Shown piece by piece: positions 57,471-64,000 of a stretch of DNA of 64,000 bases. Positions within the stretch are counted from its first letter, which is position 1. Every line of letters begins with the position of its first letter. The position numbers were made by a program, and so were the translations under genes. Source of the stretch: Haemonchus contortus (lineage: Eukaryota > Nematoda > Chromadorea > Rhabditida > Trichostrongylidae); the NCBI GenBank assembly GCA_000469685.2, contig LS997564.1:24920459-24984458 (forward strand), written 5' to 3'. The notes beneath the pieces are model-generated. The model was not told the DNA's origin. It was given only the letters and a program-made list of their open reading frames with translations, and made no database searches.

Positions 57471-58964
57471 TACAGTTTTTTACGAGTCTACTAACGCTTT
57501 TTTCTTTATTTCATTGCCCTATGCAAAGATGATTTAATTCTAGTGCTAGTGATTTATTTGTATAGATGTTGATAGATGATGTTATATGTACGATAAAATA
57601 CCTCATTTTTGTGGGATATGTTACCGAGTACAACCGTTGTTCCTCACTCGGACTTTTCCTCAAAAACCGTCTGTGATAAAGATGGCTAAAAGGTGAAGTC
57701 CATGACAGAGTAGACAATTGATTCGACTGTTTTTTGCAGAGTATCTCACAATGAATGTTTTAACCATGACATGTCATGCGTTTTAAGTTTTTCCTCAACT
57801 GGAGGGACCCATTGTGTGGCTGCGATAATACAACCTACAAAACATCTGCTAAAAACTTTGTCTCTTTTTATTATGAGATATGGTTTTTGGCCCTTGACGT
57901 TCCCCGTGTTTTACAAATACTCGGAATCATTAGTGTAGGGGGTATTTCGTTACTCATTTGGGAACAAATCGTTTGTGGTAAAAAGTTAGCGAGGAGCAGT
58001 AGCTAGTGTTGATTACGCGACGAACTGTGAGCTTGACAGTTCACTTCAACCGCCGCCCCTAGCTCTTATTTGCAGTGCTTTTTCAATCGGAACCAAGGTG
58101 CGGACCCTTGACATTGCGTTCAGCCAGTTGGTGGGTTCCACTTAAACACCGACAGACGATAGTCTTATCGCTTTCGTAGGGAGAGGTCAAATGTGCGCAA
58201 TGCAGTAAACAAGCAAAGAAGGTTTATCAGAGTTTAATATCGTGTACTATGACCTTTGCGTGAAAACGGCAAGCAACAATAGCAAGTGCGAATCGATTTT
58301 CGGATCATGATTGACGGGGATGCTCTGTCTGGTAAAAGACGACATGGGTAAACTTCTCCGAAGAGGGAGTTCATGATTGTGACGAGTAGCAAAACCAATG
58401 AATCAGAACTGCAACCATGATGATGAGGGCCAACGCCAACTGAAACTATCAGCTCAGCGAAAGTATAGCTTTTGGGGTTAAGTCTAACTGACTGGATGAT
58501 TCGCTATTGTATCCTCTGCTCGTAAAATTAAGCAAGATAATGGGCATGTATCTTTAAAATGTGCTTGATTTCCTTCTTTTTGATCCTTTAAAGATCTAAA
58601 ATATTTTATTAGACGTTGACACGAAGGGCGATTCATGTTCGATCATGTAGTCACTTACATTGAACTGAATTGGGAATCTTGAGTTGTGCAAGAGGAAGGC
58701 CCAAGCAGGTCGTTCAACCACCTGAACAACACTTTCAGTAGATTTACTCTTGTTATATAGTTAGTTTTACTGAAACTTGGTTGTCTAAAGGTTGAAAGTT
58801 AAGGAGGGGAAGGCAGTAACTCGTTCCCTTCCAACCGAGCGGCCCAACGACTTAAGCTCTTGACTTTTATAGCAACTTTCGATTTTAGGTAACTATAGCG
58901 GGCTTCCCGTTTGATAGTGGTGATCATCGCTCAGGACGACATCAGCGCTGTGGCTAGGGAGCTC
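57471..58964. other. 3' flank of aconitase copy B
   Basis: A GATAAA near 57592 is the best poly(A) candidate. No further gene was recognised. Confidence 0.35.
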
Positions 58965-59275
58965 TGGGTGTAGAGGGAGAAAGTCCGTCGCGCGCGTCCG
59001 TCGAAAGTAGGTCACCCCGCCCACTTCGCGCGCGGCGCACTTCACTGAGGCCTTGAGATAACATTACAGTACCACCAAGTGTCAGTGGAGCGAATGACCT
59101 GCATTTGTCCTTCTCTTTGAGCTGATTGTCGCGGACCAAGCGCAAATCGTATGCCCCACTGACAACTGCGATGTTCGTCAAGTATCGCGAGCTGACCCGC
59201 CGCATGTGACGGCTGCGGCGTGGACTAGTTTCGACCGACGCGCGCAACGAAGCGCACCCGGGTGTAGAGGAAGTC
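58965..59275. mobile_element. TIR element (~310 bp)
   Basis: GTCGCGCGCGTCCGTCGAAA (58988 onward) and TTTCGACCGACGCGCGCAAC (59227 onward) are near-complementary, and GGGTGTAGAG occurs close to both ends. GC-rich compared with its surroundings; no transposase. Confidence 0.6.
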
Positions 59276-59504
59276 TGGGCTTACTATGGAAGCAAACAAT
59301 TTTTGCTATTTCTCACCGTGAACTGCCTTAGATACCCCGAAACAAATTGGTTTTTGCCTCGGTAGAATCGAAGTCTCCGCGGCGACTCTCCGTATCTCTC
59401 CATGGAAAATTCAAATCTTTCCCTTCGTTGCGCGCGATCGTGTGCGGCGAGCGCGACATGCCGTTCGGGAAGAAGATGCCAGACCCGTCCATACGGGATG
59501 GGCT

Positions 59505-59650
59505 ACTTGGCGACTTGGAAGATAAAAGCACTGAATTGTGCAGCGGTCGGTCACCACAAATCGTTGTAAGGCCACATACGCATTCAATATGCCACCACGA
59601 TTCATAATGGAAGTCGAATGCAGGGCGCACCCCTCAGCCTGGATCAATTA
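59505..59650 (+). repeat. Tail fragment of tRNA-derived SINE
   Basis: GATAAAAGCACTGAATTGTG, AGGCCACATACGCATTCAAT and GGAAGTCGAATGCAGGGCGC match the 3' two-thirds of the copy at 62292-62588. The head is missing. Confidence 0.65.
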
Positions 59651-60425
59651 ATACTCGAAGCTGTTTACTTCAATCATTGATGACTGTAAGAAGTAGCAGC
59701 AAATGTTTTTATTTCGAGCTGCCTAAATTTCCCAAAGAATCTCATCTATACGAGTAACAGCTGCTGTTTACCTTGTATGCATTAGTCTTTTACGATTAAC
59801 ATTGTCGAGAGAATACAGCTTACTGTTCTTGTGGTTCTTCTTCGGGAAGCGTTGAGGCAACGAATTCCATATCACTCCCATCCCTTCTGATATCGTCGTG
59901 TCGATCCACCATCTGCAATGAGATGGCTTGTCTTGTACCAATCGGGCTCCCAGTCTTACCCTTCCTTCCCCTCTTTGCAGTGTAACTTACTTTCATTTGT
60001 CACATTGTGGCCTCAACTGGCTTTCCCCATCGAGCCCCACATCTTTCACATAATTTCAGTTTCCCCATAGATTCCTTGCTCTTCTCTTTGTTCAGGTGAT
60101 CACCTTTTTGTAGCTCTTTATACTACGATCTCGGTGGATCTATAACTCGCATGAATCGAGTGAAGGGTTAGTGAGAGGGTTTTCTTTTAGTATGCGAGTA
60201 GGTTCCTGCCACGCGATTATCTTTCTTGCGCGACCGTATACGCGAGAATCCTCAGATGCTAACTATTAAATAAAAAACCTTTACCTGCAAGTTAGTAAAA
60301 CGTTTATGTAAAGAGAGTAAAAGTTGATCATTCCAGGGGATAGTTGATAAGATGAGGTAGACGAAGAAGAGGCTGACCGCCCTTACGATCCTGCACTCCT
60401 TATATTAGATTAGGTTGGAAGATAA
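59651..60425. other. No feature seen
   Basis: AT-rich spacer; no supported frame or repeat end. Confidence 0.35.
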
Positions 60426-60429
60426 GTCC

Positions 60430-61235
60430 TGCAACACTTTGGACGAATATTTGAATTTTGTATTTCTTCATTAAACGAAGCCTTCAATCTACAATATAAC
60501 CACCATTATTATCTAGGACATATGCCCAACCTTTGGGCAGCTTCTCGACCCCTCTCTTCCAGAATTCCGGTGGCCGCGACGAAAAAAAAGCGGTCGATTT
60601 CATTTTTGAGTTGGCGACGATCATCGAATTTTTGGTCCCTCAGATGGTGCTTTAGCGCTCCGAATAGGTGATGACCAGAGAGCGCTAGGTCCGGTAAGTA
60701 GGCCGGATATAAAAGTACTTCCTATCCGAGTTTCTTAATTTTTTGATGCGTTTCTTTGGCCACATCAAGGCGTGCGTTATCCCGGAGTAGGAAGACATTG
60801 AGTATTTGCAAGCGAAACTCTCGCATTAGACAGCCAATTTTTGCAACTGGTTAGCGTAGACTGTGGCTGTCACTGTAATGCCACTGTTTAGCATACCCAG
60901 TAGATCATTCCACCGCAGCGCACCAGCAACACAATAAAACATCCTTCTCATGAAGGTCTGTTTTAAGCTACGTAGATGCCTTTTCTTCTCACGCAACCCA
61001 ATGATGCTCACGTGTATGGTTCACGTAAAGCACCCAGCTCTCATCTACGATCACTATGTCTCGTAAGTCCTTTTGATGGGGACGAAGCAGAGGAGACTTA
61101 GCCACGTGCATCCTGTTCGTCTTGTCAGACAGGCATAGTTCATGGTCAGGCAGGCGTAGTTTATAAGGAAGCTTTCCACGAGCTCTTTTATATTCATTTT
61201 CAAAATCCTTCAAGAACACTCTATGGCAATCAGGC
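60430..61235 (-). pseudogene. Second mariner transposase relic
   Basis: On the minus strand a linker-like DHELCLSDKTNRMHVAKS leads to the first catalytic block IVDESWVLYVNHTREHHWVA. The frame changes, then TVTATVYANQLQKLA appears (60826-61011), followed by the second block FLLRDNARLDVAKETHQKIK with a stop soon after, and then PDLALSGHHLF, where the third catalytic Asp of the usual PDLAPSDYHLF is Gly. The tail WKRGVEKLPKGWAYVLDNNG closes it near 60500. Stops and shifts are numerous. It belongs to a different mariner lineage from the element at 6689. The N-terminal DNA-binding part is not recognisable. Confidence 0.75.
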
Positions 61236-61419
61236 GCGAAAACATTTGAAAGGCTTTGTTCTTTCCTGGAGGAACATGTTCAGTGTTCCAGCACTTATCT
61301 TCCAACCTAGTATAATGTTGTTTCCCGCTCGATCGTGGAGCTCGATCTGCCTGCGCGGGGAACAGTGAGAAGGCTTAACGTCAGTTAGGGTTGAAAATTC
61401 TCGGAAGACGACTACCAAT

Positions 61420-62290
61420 GGGTTGTTTCACCTGTCGACGTCTAATGATGTCTTATCTCAAAGTCGACGATCACCACCTTCATAATTGACTCTATCTCAC
61501 TGGAAGTCATTCGCTCACGACTTTCGATTCCGCTTCCATGGCTGTAGACAACGCTTACCTCCATGCACTCTCAATCGCTCGCTTACAAGCTGGAAGCGGG
61601 ATCTGAGCATGTGGGAGGTATCATGCAGCGATGGTATAGGTGTTATGAGAACTATTGTCATGGTACAAGGTTACTGCTACCTCCTTCTCCGAACTTCTCC
61701 GAATTTTAGCAGTCATCTCTTTGATAACCGCCCTTGTTGCCCGCGCTCAAAATGAAATTCTCTCCATCCGTCTACCCTGGACCCCGGATTCTCTGTCTGA
61801 GATCAGGATGTGCTGATATGTCGATAAACTTTCCTTCCGATATCACGACGAAAGTTAGAAGTGGTGCGAGAGCTTGCTCACGTTCGTTGCATTTTGGACT
61901 CGAGAGGTCCCAAAATGTTTACCTTCATTCTTCTCTTTTGCTTTATTAGTTTCATCCTTTTGACCTGCTGTTTGTGCTTCTCACGATCAAAAATGACTTC
62001 TAGAATACGTTCATTATTAATGGATACGAAATTATTCTGTATAAAATGTCGTTATGAGTGTGAGATGCTTTGCTTCAATGTGCTTACACGCGTTTTCACG
62101 CCCTTCTTTATGCCCTTTCAACAGAATATTACCCTAGGACGGACCCTACCACCTACATCTTTGAGCAGTCATTTGATTTCTCCTCAATCCCAGCTTTTAA
62201 ACCAAGTGCTACCTTCAAACTCAATTTCCCCTCAAACTTGGGTAATTAAACCACTCTCCACTCGGACTACTGACCTACTACCGGGTTTTT
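61420..62290. other. No supported gene
   Basis: An open frame at 61861-62430 contains a hydrophobic Leu/Cys-rich stretch but runs into the SINE, which argues against a real gene. The word CAAACTTGGGTAATTAAACC at about 62220-62250 recurs at about 20314. Confidence 0.35.
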
Positions 62291-62291
62291 T

Positions 62292-62588
62292 TGGGCGGAG
62301 GTGGTGTAGTGGTAAGTGGCGCACCATATCACTTGCACGGTCAGGGGTGCGATTTCTGGATCCTGGACCAACCAAGCCTTCCATCGCTCCGGGGTCGGTG
62401 AGTTGGTACCAGACTCGTCTGGGAGGATAAAAGCACTGACTTGTACATCGGCTGGCCACCGCAAGTCATTGTATAGGCCACATACGCACTCATTACGCCA
62501 CCACGATTCTGATTGGAAGTCGAGTGCGGGGCGCATCTCTCAGACGGGATTGATTAACGCCAAAGACTTTATCCTTTATCCTTTATCC
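62292..62588 (+). repeat. tRNA-derived SINE, full-length reference copy
   Basis: The head GGGCGGAGGTGGTGTAGTGG holds an A-box-like promoter; a weak B box (GGGGTGCGATTTC) lies about 40 nt on. The body has CCAAGCCTTCCATCGCTCCG, GGTACCAGACTCGTC, GGAGGATAAAAGCACTGAC and GGCCACATACGCACTCATTA, and the tail has repeated CTTTATCC. This is the structure expected of a pol III-transcribed SINE. Confidence 0.75.
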
Positions 62589-63284
62589 CAGCTTTTTTAC
62601 TTGGTCAGCATCTCACCCACGCCTAGACTTCTCTACTACTCAGCCCAAGGCAAGGAACTCCAATTTCCCAGCTGAGAAACGTTCATTTGCACCACCGCCA
62701 CGGTTCACCCAACCGCGGCACAAGTTTCCCTGGACGACAGCCCCTAGAGTTGCAGAGCCCAGTACAGTGCTTACCCAACCCGACCACTAAACTATTACTG
62801 GTTACTCTATACTACCGCATCTGATCAACAATTGTCTCGATAAATCAAGGTTATGACGGAAGGCTATTTCCACGAAAGCAACCCTTGAGAACTATACTCA
62901 CCATTACCTCCTGCTCCTTTCCTTTCTTGCTCTTTGCCCTCTTCCTCCGTTTCTTCTCTATTGTTAGGACTATCTCCTCGATCAGAACTCATTGGAAGCT
63001 AGTGAAGGACGGCTAACTCAACCGGACTCGAATGACTCAACTAATAACTGACTAAGATGGTCGTCCTTGATGCTACGATTAGGTTTGTGTTTTATCACTT
63101 TGTATCATGTTTTATCTCACCCCTAACCAGACCTCAGTTAGTTCATTGGGGTCATTCTTTCAAGCGCAGCTCATATGAATCTAGTGATTCGTCTTGTTGA
63201 GCATTTTAGCTGGTCTAGAAATAGGGTTTAGTGATTCTGGAAGTACGAAGTACACATCGACAGTTTGATCGAGTGCCTGTGAGG

Positions 63285-63430
63285 CCTATATAATGGCCTG
63301 TGGTAGTCAGCCGATGATGCACAAGCCAGCCTTTATCTTCCGGATAGCCTTGCCCTGGTAAAAATCAACCGACTCTGGATAGATGGAAGGACCGATTGGC
63401 CTGGATCGGCACATATCTAATCTGTTTCTT
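63285..63430 (-). repeat. Degenerate SINE copy
   Basis: On the minus strand, matches to the middle of the family (GGCCATTATATAGGCC, GGTGATTTTTACCAGG-like, CCATCTATCCAGAGTCGGTT). Strongly diverged. Confidence 0.5.
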
Positions 63431-63534
63431 CTGAGTGATGAGGAATGGGGTTCCAAAGTTTGAGGATCTTCCCCAAGTGAGATGTTCACGTAGGTACCTC
63501 TGACAGTTTCTAACACTCAATAATTAATAAAGTC

Positions 63535-63692
63535 AAAGGATAAAGTCTTGGGGTGTTACAATGCCGTCTGACGGATGCACCCATGCACTCGACTTCCATT
63601 CAGAATCGAAGTGGCGTATTGAATGGGTATGGGGCCTATACGATGACGTGCGGTGGCCAGCCGATGTACGAGTCAGCGCTTTTATCCTCAAA
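63535..63692 (-). repeat. SINE tail fragment
   Basis: On the minus strand GAGGATAAAAGCGCTGACTC, GGCCACCGCACGTC and GAAGTCGAGTGCATGGGTGC match the 3' part of the family. Confidence 0.65.
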
Positions 63693-64000
63693 AGTGGGAG
63701 GAGGATTTTAAAATTGAAATCCAAATTGAACAAATTCTAGTGGGTTCCCTAGATTAATGCTGTCTGGGAGTGCGTCTTACCTAGGAGATTCCATGTGGAG
63801 TCAAATTTGTAAAACTTTATCGAATACACAGTGTATACAACTGTGAACGGTGAAAGTGAAATGGCTTTGGGGAGGATCTATTGAGGAACATCGGCGGTCT
63901 TGAAGATCTTTGAAGCGTCGGCTCTCTGGAGATGTCACGACAGCAACAGAAGTGCAATGGTACGTTGCGGTCGGATGAAGAATGGAGTACGTTTCATGTA
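63693..64000. other. Window end, no feature seen
   Basis: No recognisable frame or repeat in the last 300 bases. Confidence 0.35.

Noticed and set aside
61861..62430. 189-codon plus-strand open frame
   Set aside because: It runs through the head of a SINE and lacks a recognisable domain, so it is probably fortuitous.
1..64000. CRISPR arrays, bacterial operons or viral genomes
   Set aside because: No spaced direct repeats, ribosome binding sites or polycistronic frames; all genes are intron-rich and eukaryotic.

Overview
The window reads as nuclear DNA of a strongylid nematode, most likely a hookworm (Ancylostoma or a close relative). The evidence is many short exons joined by GT-AG introns, TTTCAG-type acceptors directly before start codons (the pattern of spliced-leader trans-splicing), nematode-style astacin proteases, and a mariner of about 1.27 kb resembling the Ancylostoma element 'bandit' as I remember it. 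Nothing looks bacterial or viral. All gene models were spliced by eye.

Left part (1-23 kb). Positions 565-3445 hold a diverged tandem duplication of a decayed, possibly retroelement-derived sequence. It is followed by a coding-like 39-bp minisatellite and a tRNA-Ile-like gene whose T-loop carries a 7-nt duplication. Next come two convergent paralogous astacin zinc metalloproteases. The + copy (5703-10499) is interrupted inside a propeptide exon by a mariner, and the mariner transposase is itself frameshifted. The - copy (17379-14170) appears intact but lacks the C-terminal ShKT domain. Between them lie several MITEs of one family, one of which holds a palindrome with 100-bp arms, and a tRNA-derived SINE. 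From 17.5 to 23 kb I see mostly repeats.

Middle (24-34 kb). This is a complete 16-exon copy of mitochondrial aconitase (aco-2 like, copy A). It has a 1-bp insertion in exon 14, an altered C-terminus, MITEs in introns 7 and 10, and a short LTR element with only a broken gag in intron 14.

Right part (34-64 kb). A transposon graveyard spans 35-43 kb: a Merlin relic, a MULE relic with a SWIM finger, and a frameshifted zinc-knuckle gag-like gene, the last two enclosed by 0.27-kb direct repeats. Then come two housekeeping genes in divergent orientation: eEF1B (-, 47193-45225) and a second, intact aconitase (copy B, 47743-57470, 775 codons plus stop). The final 6.5 kb contains SINE copies, a TIR element and a decayed second mariner.

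Functionally there are three gene systems: secreted astacin proteases, mitochondrial TCA-cycle aconitase and translation elongation. Both duplicated families show one intact copy beside one damaged by indels and transposons, so the window records gene duplication and decay driven by mobile elements.
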